Origin: Carboxylicivirga sp. | GTDB lineage: Bacteria > Bacteroidota > Bacteroidia > Bacteroidales > Marinilabiliaceae | Length of the DNA: 64,000 bases | Assembly: GCA_025210475.1 (NCBI GenBank) | Contig: JAOARW010000053.1 | Span: forward strand, 62,001 to 126,000 | Direction of reading: 5' to 3' | Part shown: piece by piece, positions 44,756 through 54,172 of the stretch | Layout: the number at the start of each line of letters is the position of its first letter | Position numbering within the stretch: the stretch's first letter is position 1 | The notes under the pieces: model-generated | The model's database searches: none | Seen by the model: only the letters and a program-made list of their open reading frames with translations | Told to the model about the DNA's origin: nothing | Position numbers and translations under genes: made by a program

Positions 44756-46912
44756 ATGAAAGTATACCAAGCTGATCAAATAAAGAATCTGGCGCTGCTC
44801 GGTGGTAGCGGCTCCGGTAAAACCACCCTCGCGGAAGCAATGATGTACGAAGGCGGGGTCATCAAACGTCGTGGCGACGTTGAAAGTAATAATACAGTAT
44901 CTGATTATAACCGAGTGGAACATGAATATGGTTACTCGGTTTTTTCGTCTGTACTATTCACCGAATATTTAGGTCGAAAGTTTAACATTATTGATTGCCC
45001 CGGATCGGATGATTTCATTGGTGGTGCCATCACGTCTTTAAATGTAACGGATACGGCACTCATGATTTTAAATGCCACACAAGGTGTTGAGGTAGGTACC
45101 GAAAACCTGTTCAGATATACCGATGAGCATAAAAAGCCGGTTATCTTCGTGGTTAATCAATTGGATCATGAAAAGGCCAACTTTGAGCAAACCATGGATA
45201 ATGCCAATGAAGTATTTGGCAGTAAAGTGGTGATCGTGCAATATCCGGTGAACGTAGGACCCGACTTTAATGCTGTGATTGATGTATTAAAGATGAAGAT
45301 GTACAAATGGGGTGCCGATGGCGGCGAACCTGAAATCCTGGATGTGCCAGCCGATGAAAAAGACAAAGCAGATGAGCTACACAATGCATTGGTAGAAGCA
45401 GCAGCTGAAAACGATGAGTCCTTAATGGAGCTATACTTCGAAGAAGGAACCTTAAACGAAGATCAAATGCGTCAGGGTATACACAAAGGTCTGATTGCAC
45501 GCGATATGTTCCCTGTTTTCTGTGTTTCGGCGAAAAAAGATATGGGTGGTCGCCGATTGATGGAGTTTCTGGGCAATGTAGTTCCTAATGTTTCTGAAAT
45601 GCCGGTTTCTACTACTGAAGACGGAACAGAAGTTCCTTACGATGTAAACGGACCGACTTCTTTATTTGTATTCAAAACAAGTATCGAACCTCACTTGGGC
45701 GAAGTATCTTATTTCAAGGTGATGTCTGGTCAGGTGGAAGAAGGCATGGATTTACAAAATGTCAATCGAAATGCTAAAGAGCGTATTGCTCAATTGTATT
45801 GTGTTGCCGGAAATAACCGTCATAAAGTTGAAAAACTGGTAGCAGGTGATATTGGTGCAACAGTAAAGCTTAAAGAAACACATACAAATCATACTTTAAA
45901 TGCTAAGGGAACAGAATTCTTGTTTGATGCCATAAAGTATCCAAATCCAAAATATCGGGCTGCTATCTCAGCTATAAATGATAGCGATGATGAAAAACTA
46001 GGTGAGGTACTGCAACGCATGCACGAGGAAGATCCTACCTTAAGTGTTGAATATTCAAAAGAATTAAAACAAATTATTGTATTTGGTATGGGCGAGTTCC
46101 ATTTAAATACAATGAAATGGCGAATAGAAAATAACGATAAGATTGAAATAGAATTCTTATCGCCACGCATTCCTTATCGCGAAACCATTACGAAGGTGGC
46201 TCGTGCCGATTACCGTCACAAAAAGCAATCGGGTGGTTCAGGTCAGTTTGGTGAAGTACACATGATAATTGAACCATACTTCGATGATATGCCTACGCCA
46301 GCTACTATGAAGATTGATGGTCAGGAAATAAAGCTGAACGTGAAGAATGAAGAGGTGGTTAAGTTACCATGGGGTGGTAAATTGGTGTTTAATTCGTGTA
46401 TTGTTGGTGGTGCCATTGATGCTCGTTTCTTGCCGGCCATTATGAAAGGAATTATGGAAAAAATGGAAGAGGGGCCATTAACCGGTTCTTATGCTCGTGA
46501 TATTCGGGTATTTGTGTATGATGGTAAGATGCATGCCGTTGATTCTAACGAAATATCATTTAAGCTGGCCGGACGTCATGCCTTTAGTGATGCCTTTAAA
46601 AATGCAGGACCGAAAATTCTTGAGCCAGTTTACGATGTGGAGGTAAAAGTACCTAGCGATCGCATGGGTGATGTGATGAGTGACCTCCAGGGACGCCGTG
46701 CCTTGATCGAAGGTATGTCGAGCGAAAAAGGTTTTGAGGTGATTAAAGCCAAGGTGCCTTTAAAGGAAATGAATAAATATTCAACTTCACTAAGCAGTAT
46801 TACTGGTGGTCGAGGATTCTATTCGATGGACTTCTCAGCATACGATAAGGTGCCGCCCGAAATCCAGGTTGAATTAATGAAAGCCTTTGAAGAAGAGGAA
46901 AAAGAAGATTAA
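44756..46912 (+). CDS. EF-G paralogue (EF-G2 type) with altered GTPase motifs
   Basis: A 718-residue translation factor of EF-G domain order. The P-loop is intact (GGSGSGKTT, residues 16-24). The switch I motif, usually RGITI, reads YGYSV. The G3 motif is DCPGSDDF (80-87), so Ser84 replaces the catalytic His of DTPGHVDF. G4 is NQLD in place of NKMD. Domains II-V follow with GGSGQFGEVH, GSYARDIRV and RRALIEGM. A Bacteroides EF-G paralogue reported to support translation without GTP hydrolysis has the same kind of change. Loss of the His suggests little GTPase activity here too. It stands alone, with its own terminator. Confidence 0.88.
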   Translation: MKVYQADQIKNLALLGGSGSGKTTLAEAMMYEGGVIKRRGDVESNNTVSDYNRVEHEYGYSVFSSVLFTEYLGRKFNIIDCPGSDDFIGGAITSLNVTDTALMILNATQGVEVGTENLFRYTDEHKKPVIFVVNQLDHEKANFEQTMDNANEVFGSKVVIVQYPVNVGPDFNAVIDVLKMKMYKWGADGGEPEILDVPADEKDKADELHNALVEAAAENDESLMELYFEEGTLNEDQMRQGIHKGLIARDMFPVFCVSAKKDMGGRRLMEFLGNVVPNVSEMPVSTTEDGTEVPYDVNGPTSLFVFKTSIEPHLGEVSYFKVMSGQVEEGMDLQNVNRNAKERIAQLYCVAGNNRHKVEKLVAGDIGATVKLKETHTNHTLNAKGTEFLFDAIKYPNPKYRAAISAINDSDDEKLGEVLQRMHEEDPTLSVEYSKELKQIIVFGMGEFHLNTMKWRIENNDKIEIEFLSPRIPYRETITKVARADYRHKKQSGGSGQFGEVHMIIEPYFDDMPTPATMKIDGQEIKLNVKNEEVVKLPWGGKLVFNSCIVGGAIDARFLPAIMKGIMEKMEEGPLTGSYARDIRVFVYDGKMHAVDSNEISFKLAGRHAFSDAFKNAGPKILEPVYDVEVKVPSDRMGDVMSDLQGRRALIEGMSSEKGFEVIKAKVPLKEMNKYSTSLSSITGGRGFYSMDFSAYDKVPPEIQVELMKAFEEEEKED

Positions 46913-46919
46913 ATAGTTA

Positions 46920-46945
46920 AGGAGGGTGTTGCCCTCCTTTTTTTA
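46920..46945. terminator. Intrinsic terminator after the EF-G paralogue
   Basis: AGGAGGG and CCCTCCT (46920-46926, 46932-46938) pair across a short loop, followed by a T-run. The T9SS gene converges on it. Confidence 0.85.
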
Positions 46946-46968
46946 TGCCTTATAGTTGAATATTTATT

Positions 46969-48177
46969 CTAATTGTTTTTGATGATCAGATGCACAACGC
47001 CATCTAAATCTAATTTTTCGCCCTTAAAACCAGTGGCTTCAATTTTAAAAAAGTAAACACCGGCTTCGGCACGCTGGTTGCCTATGCGTCCATCCCAGCC
47101 TTTGGCCGGATCGTTTGTTTGAAAAACTTTACGCCCCCAGCGATTATATATCAGCATGGTAAACTTCTTTACCGATCGATAAGCTACTTTGAACTCGTCG
47201 TTTTGTCCGATTGAACTGAAAGGAGTGAAGGCATTGGGCGCCGACACAATCATTTCATTAACAGTAAAGACCTCAGGATCACTTTCGTTTGAACAGCCAG
47301 AGTTAAGGTTGGTTACTTTTAAAACCACCGGATAACCATCCTCATTATATTTTTGAAAAGTAAAGGTGGGATCGGGGATAAAATCTTTTCCGGCATCACC
47401 AAAAGTCCATTCCCAATCCGATATATTGCCAAGTGATTCATCGGTAAAACGAACAACCATGGGAGCTGATCCTTCAGTGGCTTCATTATCGGCAGTACCT
47501 TCTGTTTCAAAACTGTATTTGGCTTCTACTGCTACAGATGTGTAGGTTAAATCTTGATCAACAGGAGTTAAGGTCGGACTAAATTTACTGCCAATTGTAA
47601 CAAAATAGTCTGTGTTTTCGAGCGGGGCCGTAATTTTTACTGATTTATCTGTTTCACCTTCGATAGGTCCAATCGGCGATGAGCTCCACGAATAACCATA
47701 ATCAACTTCTCTGCTTGGAGTATCCGTTCTATGATGATTATAGTAGATTAATGGCTTAACCATATTCACTGTCAGCCTTAGTTCGCGGCAGGCACTTTGG
47801 TCTGGAGTAGTTTCTATTGAGCTAATGCTCAGTAATGGCACAAAATTCCAACAGTAATAGTCAGTGGTAGTGCCAGTGGCATCTTTGACTTTTACCTGGT
47901 AGCCATTTTCTTCTGTAATATTCAGGAAACTACCTGTTTCTCCAGGCATTATTTCAAAGGTATTTGAACTTGTTGAATATTGAAACCATTGATATTCAAC
48001 ACCCGATGGTGCTGTTAAGCTGGCAGCGCTGATATTATCGTAAAAAAAGATCGGATCTTCAATTGCTCCGCCTCCGTATTGGGTTTGTTCGGTGTAAAAG
48101 GCATTGGAGGTAATTTGTGCACTTATGGAAACAATTGTGCTTACCAGCAGGATTATTATGGTTGAGTAACGACTCAT
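46969..48177 (-). CDS. PKD-domain protein with T9SS type B (gliding-associated C-terminal) sorting domain
   Basis: An exported protein, 402 residues from ATG 48177 (MSRYSTIIILL; the frame opens six codons earlier). Signal peptide ends SISAQ. One PKD domain carries VRFTDESLGNISDWEWTFGDA. The last 90 residues are the type B sorting domain: SAPNAFTPFSSIGQNDEFKV, YNRWGRKVFQTNDPAKGWDG and GVYFFKIEATG. It should be a T9SS cargo on the cell surface; partner unknown. Confidence 0.88.
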   Translation of the reverse strand: MSRYSTIIILLVSTIVSISAQITSNAFYTEQTQYGGGAIEDPIFFYDNISAASLTAPSGVEYQWFQYSTSSNTFEIMPGETGSFLNITEENGYQVKVKDATGTTTDYYCWNFVPLLSISSIETTPDQSACRELRLTVNMVKPLIYYNHHRTDTPSREVDYGYSWSSSPIGPIEGETDKSVKITAPLENTDYFVTIGSKFSPTLTPVDQDLTYTSVAVEAKYSFETEGTADNEATEGSAPMVVRFTDESLGNISDWEWTFGDAGKDFIPDPTFTFQKYNEDGYPVVLKVTNLNSGCSNESDPEVFTVNEMIVSAPNAFTPFSSIGQNDEFKVAYRSVKKFTMLIYNRWGRKVFQTNDPAKGWDGRIGNQRAEAGVYFFKIEATGFKGEKLDLDGVVHLIIKNN

Positions 48178-48385
48178 CAGGTTTAAATTTATCATCTTAC
48201 CAAATCAATTAGGCACCAACAGATTTTTATGTTCTGTCTTCTGCCTTTTTACTTTATAACTTATTCTCCTTCTCAAAGCTATAATAATTCTTTAAACGAT
48301 AAAAAGGTAAATATTATTACATGCTTCATTCGAAGGTTTCAAATGAACTTCTATTTTTGCATTAGAATTTTATAAATCAGATAAC

Positions 48386-50665
48386 GTGCAGGATTATTTA
48401 GAAGGCTTAAATGAAGCCCAACACAGTGCGGTGGTTGAAACAGAAGGGCCATCTTTGGTAATTGCAGGTGCCGGATCGGGTAAAACACGGGTGTTGACCT
48501 TCCGCATTGCACATTTGTTGGCCAAAGGTGTTAAACCTTATCGTGTTTTGGCTTTAACCTTTACCAATAAAGCGGCCAAAGAAATGAAGGAGCGTATTGG
48601 TTCGATGGTTGGTCAGCACAATGCGACCAATCTGTGGATGGGAACCTTTCACTCTATTTTTGCTCGTATCCTGCGTTATGAATCCAAGCATTTGGGTTAT
48701 CCTTCATCTTTTACCATTTACGATTCGCAAGATTCGAAAAACCTGGTGAAAAGCATTGTTAAAAAGATGAAGCTAAACGAGAAAGCCTACAAGCCGGGCA
48801 GTGTATTGGCGCGTATATCGGCTGCTAAAAACGATTTGGTAACACCAGTGGTTTATGCACGTGATGTTAATCGTACGGCTCATGACAAGGCCTCTCAAAT
48901 GCCCATGATTTATGAAATTTACGCCCAATACATGAAGGAGTGTTATAAATCGGGGGTGATGGATTTTGATGATTTATTACTCAATACCAACATTCTGTTC
49001 CGCGATTTCCCTGATATATTAAAGAAGTACCAGGAGCAGTTCGATTACTTGATGGTGGATGAGTACCAGGATACCAATTATTCGCAATACCTGATTATTA
49101 AAAAGCTGGCCGAGAAACACAAAAACATTTGTGTTGTGGGCGATGATGCGCAAAGTATTTACAGCTTCCGTGGGGCGAAAATAGAAAACATTCTCAATTT
49201 CCGGAATGATTACCCCGGTTACCAATTGTTTAAGCTGGAGCAAAACTATCGCTCGTCGCAAAATATTGTGAATGCTGCCAATAGTATCATTGCTAAAAAC
49301 AAAGGGCAAATTCAGAAAAATGTGTTTTCGGCCAATGATGAGGGTAAACCAATCCGTGTGATGAAGGCTTATTCGGATGTAGAAGAGGGCTTTTTAGTTA
49401 CCAATGATATTTTTGAAAAACGCATGAAAGAGCATCTCGATTATAAGGATTTTGCCATCCTGTATCGCACTAATGCTCAATCGAGGGTTTTTGAGGAGGC
49501 ATTGAGGAAAAAGAATTTACCGTATAAAATATACGGTGGTCTGTCGTTTTATCAGCGCAAAGAAATCAAGGATTTGCTGGCCTATTTTCGTGTTACCATC
49601 AATCCGTCGGATCAGGAAGCGCTCAAACGCATTATTAATTATCCGGCCCGTGGTATTGGAAAAACCACCATGGATAAATTAACCATGGCCGCAGATGTCA
49701 GCGACCGTAGCCTTTGGGATGTGATGATCAATCCGAATATTGCCCAGCTTGGTATCAACGCCGGTACGCAAAAGAAACTGGCCAACTTTGTGGCGATGAT
49801 TGCCCAGTTCAAGGCACAGCTCGAAAACTTGTCGGCCTACGAACTGGCTGCCGAAGTAGCTTCTTCGAGTGGTATCATGAAGGATTTGCACAATGATAAA
49901 TCAATCGAAGGACAGGGACGCATGGATAACATCGACGAACTCTTAAATGGTATCAAAGAGTTTACCGAAACAAAACAGGAAGAAGGAGAGCCGGCTAAAC
50001 TGGTTAACTTTTTGGAAGACGTAGCCTTGTTAACCGATCAGGACAACGAAAAGGCTGATGATATTAACAAAGTTACATTGATGACCATTCATTCAGCCAA
50101 AGGTCTGGAGTTTAAAAATGTATACATTGTGGGTGTGGAGGAAGGTCTTTTTCCCGGGGCCTTATCATCCGAAAGTGAAAAGGATTTGGAGGAAGAAAGG
50201 CGCCTGTTCTATGTAGCCGTTACCAGAGCCGAGCACAATGCTACTATCTCATTCGCCCGATCACGCTATAAATATGGAGAGCTGACCTATAGTCGTCCAA
50301 GTCGATTTATTGCCGATATTGATCAATCATACCTCGATATTAACCCTGAAGATTTTGTTGGTAATGAAAAACCACAGCCCTCTTTCAGAAAGCCGTTGAA
50401 TAATCAGAGCAGCGGATCACTAAAACCAAGGATTCGGATGAATTATACATCGGAATCAGGGCAGGCCAAACCGAAAATCAACTTTAAATCTTCTAACACC
50501 AGTGAACTCCAGGCTGGTATGAGAGTAGAGCACGAGCGTTTTGGTCAGGGAGAGGTAATTGCCATCGAAGGGGTGGCACCCAATACGAAAGCCACAGTAC
50601 GCTTCGTTAATGCCGGGCAGAAACAATTATTACTCAAATTTGCCAAACTAAAAATTTTGACTTAG
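48386..50665 (+). CDS. pcrA: ATP-dependent DNA helicase (UvrD/PcrA type)
   Basis: A 759-residue superfamily 1A helicase. The Q-motif/N-terminus is LNEAQHSAVV, Walker A AGAGSGKTRVL, motif II VDEYQDTNYSQY, motif III GDDAQSIYSFRGA, motif IV NYRSSQNIV, motif V HSAKGLEFKNVYIVG and motif VI FYVAVTRAE. The C-terminus has a Tudor-like tail (RVEHERFGQGEVIAIEG). The start codon is GTG 48386. A -7 box TATTTTTG lies at 48352-48359. Confidence 0.93.
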   Translation: MQDYLEGLNEAQHSAVVETEGPSLVIAGAGSGKTRVLTFRIAHLLAKGVKPYRVLALTFTNKAAKEMKERIGSMVGQHNATNLWMGTFHSIFARILRYESKHLGYPSSFTIYDSQDSKNLVKSIVKKMKLNEKAYKPGSVLARISAAKNDLVTPVVYARDVNRTAHDKASQMPMIYEIYAQYMKECYKSGVMDFDDLLLNTNILFRDFPDILKKYQEQFDYLMVDEYQDTNYSQYLIIKKLAEKHKNICVVGDDAQSIYSFRGAKIENILNFRNDYPGYQLFKLEQNYRSSQNIVNAANSIIAKNKGQIQKNVFSANDEGKPIRVMKAYSDVEEGFLVTNDIFEKRMKEHLDYKDFAILYRTNAQSRVFEEALRKKNLPYKIYGGLSFYQRKEIKDLLAYFRVTINPSDQEALKRIINYPARGIGKTTMDKLTMAADVSDRSLWDVMINPNIAQLGINAGTQKKLANFVAMIAQFKAQLENLSAYELAAEVASSSGIMKDLHNDKSIEGQGRMDNIDELLNGIKEFTETKQEEGEPAKLVNFLEDVALLTDQDNEKADDINKVTLMTIHSAKGLEFKNVYIVGVEEGLFPGALSSESEKDLEEERRLFYVAVTRAEHNATISFARSRYKYGELTYSRPSRFIADIDQSYLDINPEDFVGNEKPQPSFRKPLNNQSSGSLKPRIRMNYTSESGQAKPKINFKSSNTSELQAGMRVEHERFGQGEVIAIEGVAPNTKATVRFVNAGQKQLLLKFAKLKILT

Positions 50666-50670
50666 TTTTG
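50640..50670 (+). promoter_or_regulatory. Promoter of the DUF4290 gene, inside the end of pcrA
   Basis: TTG at 50640-50642 and TAGTTTTG at 50663-50670 are 20 bp apart, giving a leader of about 120 nt. The leader contains TTACGG/CCGTAA and GGAAT/ATTCC dyads that could fold. Confidence 0.45.
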
Positions 50671-50797
50671 TGCCATTCAGTTACGGTTCTAAAAGACAAT
50701 AAGGTAACACTACTCCGTAAGGAATTATAAGAGAGGATTCCGTAGAACATCCACCGTTTGAAGGATAATAAAACAAGTAAGATTTTAATACCAATTA

Positions 50798-51400
50798 ATG
50801 GATTACAATTCTAATCGTAAAAATTTGATTCTGCCTGAATATGGACGTCATATTCAAAAAATGGTTGACCATGCGGTAACCATCGAGGATCGTGAAGAAA
50901 GAACTAAATGTGCCCAAACCATTATTGGTATCATGGGTAACATGTTTCCACATTTGCGCGATGTAAATGATTTTAAGCACAAATTGTGGGATCATTTGGC
51001 GATCATGTCTGATTTTAAACTCGACATCGATTATCCATATGAGTTGTTGGAGAAAGAAACGTTGACAAAACGACCAGAAAAAATTCCTTATCGCAATAGT
51101 AAAATTACTTACAAGCATTATGGAGAGCTGGCCGAGAAAATGATTGAGCAGGCAATTTTACTGGAAGATGAAACCGAGAGGAAACATCTGATTGTGATGA
51201 TTGCCAATCACATGAAAAAATCATTGTTTATCTGGAATAAGGATTCGGTAACCGATGAACGTATTTTCGACGATTTAAAGCGCATGTCGAACGGTAAGCT
51301 GATTGCGGAAGAAGGTACCAAGTTGACCGAATTCAAAGAGCAGTACCAGAACCGTAATAATCGCAAGAAACGACCTCAAAATAAGCCGAAGAAGAAGTAA
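50798..51400 (+). CDS. DUF4290 family protein
   Basis: A 200-residue cytoplasmic, helical protein: LILPEYGRHIQKMVDHAV, MGNMFPHLRDVNDFKHKLWDHL and a Lys/Arg/Asn-rich tail. Family DUF4290 is nearly confined to Bacteroidota and is regularly next to murA, as here (26 bp apart). No function known. Confidence 0.88.
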   Translation: MDYNSNRKNLILPEYGRHIQKMVDHAVTIEDREERTKCAQTIIGIMGNMFPHLRDVNDFKHKLWDHLAIMSDFKLDIDYPYELLEKETLTKRPEKIPYRNSKITYKHYGELAEKMIEQAILLEDETERKHLIVMIANHMKKSLFIWNKDSVTDERIFDDLKRMSNGKLIAEEGTKLTEFKEQYQNRNNRKKRPQNKPKKK

Positions 51401-51426
51401 TACTACCCGCCTTAAACTGTTTTGTA

Positions 51427-52731
51427 ATGAATTGCTTTGAAATTGAAGGAGGACACCGCCTTAGTGGAGAAATTACACCTCAGGGTGCAAAAAATGAAGC
51501 TTTACAGGTAATTTGTGCTGTATTGCTGACTTCACAAAAAGTGACGATCAAGAATATTCCGGATATAGTTGATGTTAATAACCTGATTGACCTGTTGGGC
51601 GAGATGGGGGTTGAAATCAATCGTATCGATCGAAATACTTGTGAATTTACTGCGGCAAATGTTAATCTGGAATTTCTTCAAAGCCCTGCATTCAAAAAAA
51701 GAGCATCCTCATTAAGAGGCTCGATTATGATTATGGGCCCATTATTGGCGCGCTATGGTAAAGCATATTTTCCAAAGCCAGGTGGTGATAAAATAGGGCG
51801 CAGACGATTGGATACCCACTTTATTGGATTTGAAAAGCTAGGAGCCCGGTTTAATTTCGATGCCGAAGACATCTTTTATACGGTGGAAGCTTCGCAAATG
51901 AAGGGAACCTACATGTTGCTGGATGAAGCATCTGTAACCGGAACTGCCAACATATTGATGGCAGCGGTGTTAACACCCGGTAAAACCACAATTTATAATG
52001 CGGCCTGCGAACCCTATTTACAGCAATTATCTAAGATGATGATTGCGATGGGTGCTAAAGTTAGTGGCGTAGGCTCAAACTTACTGGAGATTGAAGGTGT
52101 TGAGGAATTGAGTGGTTGTGATCATACCATTTTGCCCGATATGATTGAAGTAGGCAGTTTCATTGGTATGGCTGCCATGACCAGTTCAGAAATCACCATT
52201 AAGAATGTTGGAATTGAGCATTTGGGAATTATTCCGATGATGTTTCAGCGTATGGGCATTAAGCTTGAAGTGCAGGGTGATGATATTTATATTCCTCAGC
52301 AGGAACAATATGAGATAGATACCTTCATCGATGGATCAATCATGACCATAGCAGATGCTCCCTGGCCCGGTTTAACGCCTGATTTGTTAAGTGTGTTTCT
52401 GGTTGTGGCCACTCAGGCTAAGGGAAGCGTGCTGATACATCAGAAGATGTTCGAAAGTCGATTGTTTTTCGTTGATAAACTAATAGATATGGGTGCACGC
52501 ATCATATTATGTGATCCACACCGTGCAACTGTTATTGGATTAAATAAAGAGAATTCTTTGCGAGGCGCTGTTCTTACATCACCAGATATTCGTGCGGGTG
52601 TTGCTCTGTTAATTGCTGCTTTATCTGCACAAGGAAAAAGTACCATTCAAAACATTGAGCAGATTGACCGTGGTTACCAGAATATTGACCTAAGATTACA
52701 AAAACTGGGTGCACGCATCAAAAGAATTTAA
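51427..52731 (+). CDS. murA: UDP-GlcNAc 1-carboxyvinyltransferase (MurA) with Asp active site
   Basis: The first committed step of peptidoglycan synthesis; 434 residues. It opens with GGHRLSGEITPQGAKNEAL, then LRGSIMIMGPLLARYG. The loop reads PGGDKIGRRRLDTHF, so Asp121 stands where Escherichia coli has Cys115, the residue attacked by fosfomycin; intrinsic fosfomycin resistance is expected. This Asp is common in Bacteroidota. Likely co-transcribed with DUF4290. Confidence 0.94.
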   Translation: MNCFEIEGGHRLSGEITPQGAKNEALQVICAVLLTSQKVTIKNIPDIVDVNNLIDLLGEMGVEINRIDRNTCEFTAANVNLEFLQSPAFKKRASSLRGSIMIMGPLLARYGKAYFPKPGGDKIGRRRLDTHFIGFEKLGARFNFDAEDIFYTVEASQMKGTYMLLDEASVTGTANILMAAVLTPGKTTIYNAACEPYLQQLSKMMIAMGAKVSGVGSNLLEIEGVEELSGCDHTILPDMIEVGSFIGMAAMTSSEITIKNVGIEHLGIIPMMFQRMGIKLEVQGDDIYIPQQEQYEIDTFIDGSIMTIADAPWPGLTPDLLSVFLVVATQAKGSVLIHQKMFESRLFFVDKLIDMGARIILCDPHRATVIGLNKENSLRGAVLTSPDIRAGVALLIAALSAQGKSTIQNIEQIDRGYQNIDLRLQKLGARIKRI

Positions 52732-52900
52732 TGTATTTTAACTTCTTAGGGCTTAATTATAACATTTGAATTGTCCTATTTAGAATTAATCTAATGTAGT
52801 TAATTAAGGATTCGGCCCTATAAAACACAGTTAATCAGCGAGTTGAAAATTCGGATTGACTAATATAAAAATAGATTTCATAAAAACAAGTCTCCCAAAA

Positions 52901-52931
52901 TTGTAAATCGCTCAGGGACGATTTACATTTG
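52901..52931 (+). promoter_or_regulatory. Promoter of the redoxin pair overlapped by a palindrome
   Basis: TTG at 52901-52903 and TACATTTG at 52924-52931 are 20 bp apart. TGTAAATCG (52902-52910) and CGATTTACA (52919-52927) form a 9-bp inverted repeat that covers both promoter elements, so a regulator bound there would block transcription. The rest of the 313-bp gap after murA shows nothing else. Confidence 0.55.
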
Positions 52932-53044
52932 CATGCAGAAAACACCCACTAGTCACATAATTCTGCATGTTAATCTAAAAAGAAAAAATACCTCGTTTAT
53001 TTTTCTGAAACTTTACACCGAAATATTAATTCAATTAATGTATC

Positions 53045-53575
53045 ATGAGGCAGCTAAATTTAATATTAGCTACTGTAACTGTGAGCTTGTTCTTTTTGTC
53101 GTTTAATACCGACAATCATGAAACAGTTATTGGTTTGGAAGCCGGCAACAAAGCCCCGGTTATTCAAACTGAGCTGATCGATGGTACGCCTTTTAATTTA
53201 GAAGATCTGAAAGGAAAAATGGTTCTTCTTAATTTTTGGGCCTCCTACGATTCGCAGTCTCGGATGAATAATTACTATTTAAACCAGATTCATGAAAATT
53301 ACCAGAATGTGAATTTTCAAAAGGGCAATGAATTTGTTGTAGTAAGTATTTCTCTGGATCGCTTTAAAGCTCCGTTAAACCTTGCCATAGAGCAGGATGA
53401 AACCATGAATTTTATGCATATTTGCGATTTCATGGGTGCTAATAGTAGCATTAGCAAGATGTATAACATCGAAGAGCCGGTTAATATTCTTATTGACGGT
53501 GAGGGACGTATCCTTAAGTATGACGTCGAGTATTCACAGATTGAAAAATCGCTAGCCTTCCTTGCAGCGATTTAA
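53045..53575 (+). CDS. TlpA/redoxin-like protein lacking the CxxC
   Basis: A 176-residue exported thioredoxin-fold protein. An N-terminal signal (LFFLSFNTDN) is followed by AGNKAPVIQTELIDGTPF and LNFWASYDSQSRMN. In active relatives the same place reads WASWCGPCR; here both cysteines are replaced (Asp69 and Ser72), so it cannot do the usual disulfide chemistry. It may bind substrates or partners, or act as a helper for the active copy next door (53595), 19 bp downstream. The two share the KGNEFVVVSISLDR-type core. Confidence 0.8.
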   Translation: MRQLNLILATVTVSLFFLSFNTDNHETVIGLEAGNKAPVIQTELIDGTPFNLEDLKGKMVLLNFWASYDSQSRMNNYYLNQIHENYQNVNFQKGNEFVVVSISLDRFKAPLNLAIEQDETMNFMHICDFMGANSSISKMYNIEEPVNILIDGEGRILKYDVEYSQIEKSLAFLAAI

Positions 53576-53594
53576 TGACTCCTAATTATTTATT

Positions 53595-54119
53595 ATGATG
53601 AAAGTAAGATTATATCCTTTTTGGATAGGCTTGGTATTGTTGTTTATGGTAATGCCGGTTAATGCTCAAAAAACCGGAACTGAAGTTGGTGAAATAGCAC
53701 CTAATATAAAATTGCGAAACCCCGATGGTAAAGTAATGCAATTGGAGAGTTTGCGAGGTCAAGTGGTTTTAATTGATTTTTGGGCAAGTTGGTGTGGTCC
53801 TTGCCGACGCGAGAATCCGGTGGTGGTTGATGCTTATTTAAATTATAAGGATAAAGATTTTAAAGCCGGAAGTAAATTTACGGTATTCAGTGTTTCATTG
53901 GATAAGCGTCAGGCAGCATGGAAAAAAGCCATTGAAGATGATAAACTGGAATGGCCTTATCATGTTAGCGATTTGGCAGGTTGGTCGAGTCGTGCAGCTG
54001 TATTATACGGCGTAAACGGCATTCCAATGAACTTTCTGATTGATAAAAATGGTGTTATCATTGCGAAAAACTTACGTGGTCATGCTTTAGAAGCAGAGCT
54101 TGAATCGATTGTTAAATAA
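53595..54119 (+). CDS. TlpA-family thiol:disulfide protein
   Basis: A 174-residue exported thioredoxin-fold protein. The signal peptide ends PVNAQ; the active site WASWCGPCRREN (Cys67, Cys70) and GIPMNFLIDKNGVI with the cis-Pro are intact. Probably a periplasmic reductase fed by DsbD (32968). Tandem with the cysteine-less homologue at 53045, likely on one transcript. Confidence 0.88.
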   Translation: MMKVRLYPFWIGLVLLFMVMPVNAQKTGTEVGEIAPNIKLRNPDGKVMQLESLRGQVVLIDFWASWCGPCRRENPVVVDAYLNYKDKDFKAGSKFTVFSVSLDKRQAAWKKAIEDDKLEWPYHVSDLAGWSSRAAVLYGVNGIPMNFLIDKNGVIIAKNLRGHALEAELESIVK

Positions 54120-54136
54120 TGACTAAAAAATATGGC

Positions 54137-54172
54137 AAAAAGGCATCTTTGGTAATTCCGAAGGTGCCTTTT
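54137..54172 (+). terminator. Intrinsic terminator after the redoxin pair
   Basis: AAAAGGCATCTTTGG and CCGAAGGTGCCTTTT pair over 15 positions with a 5-nt loop (two G-U pairs), ending in T. Confidence 0.8.
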
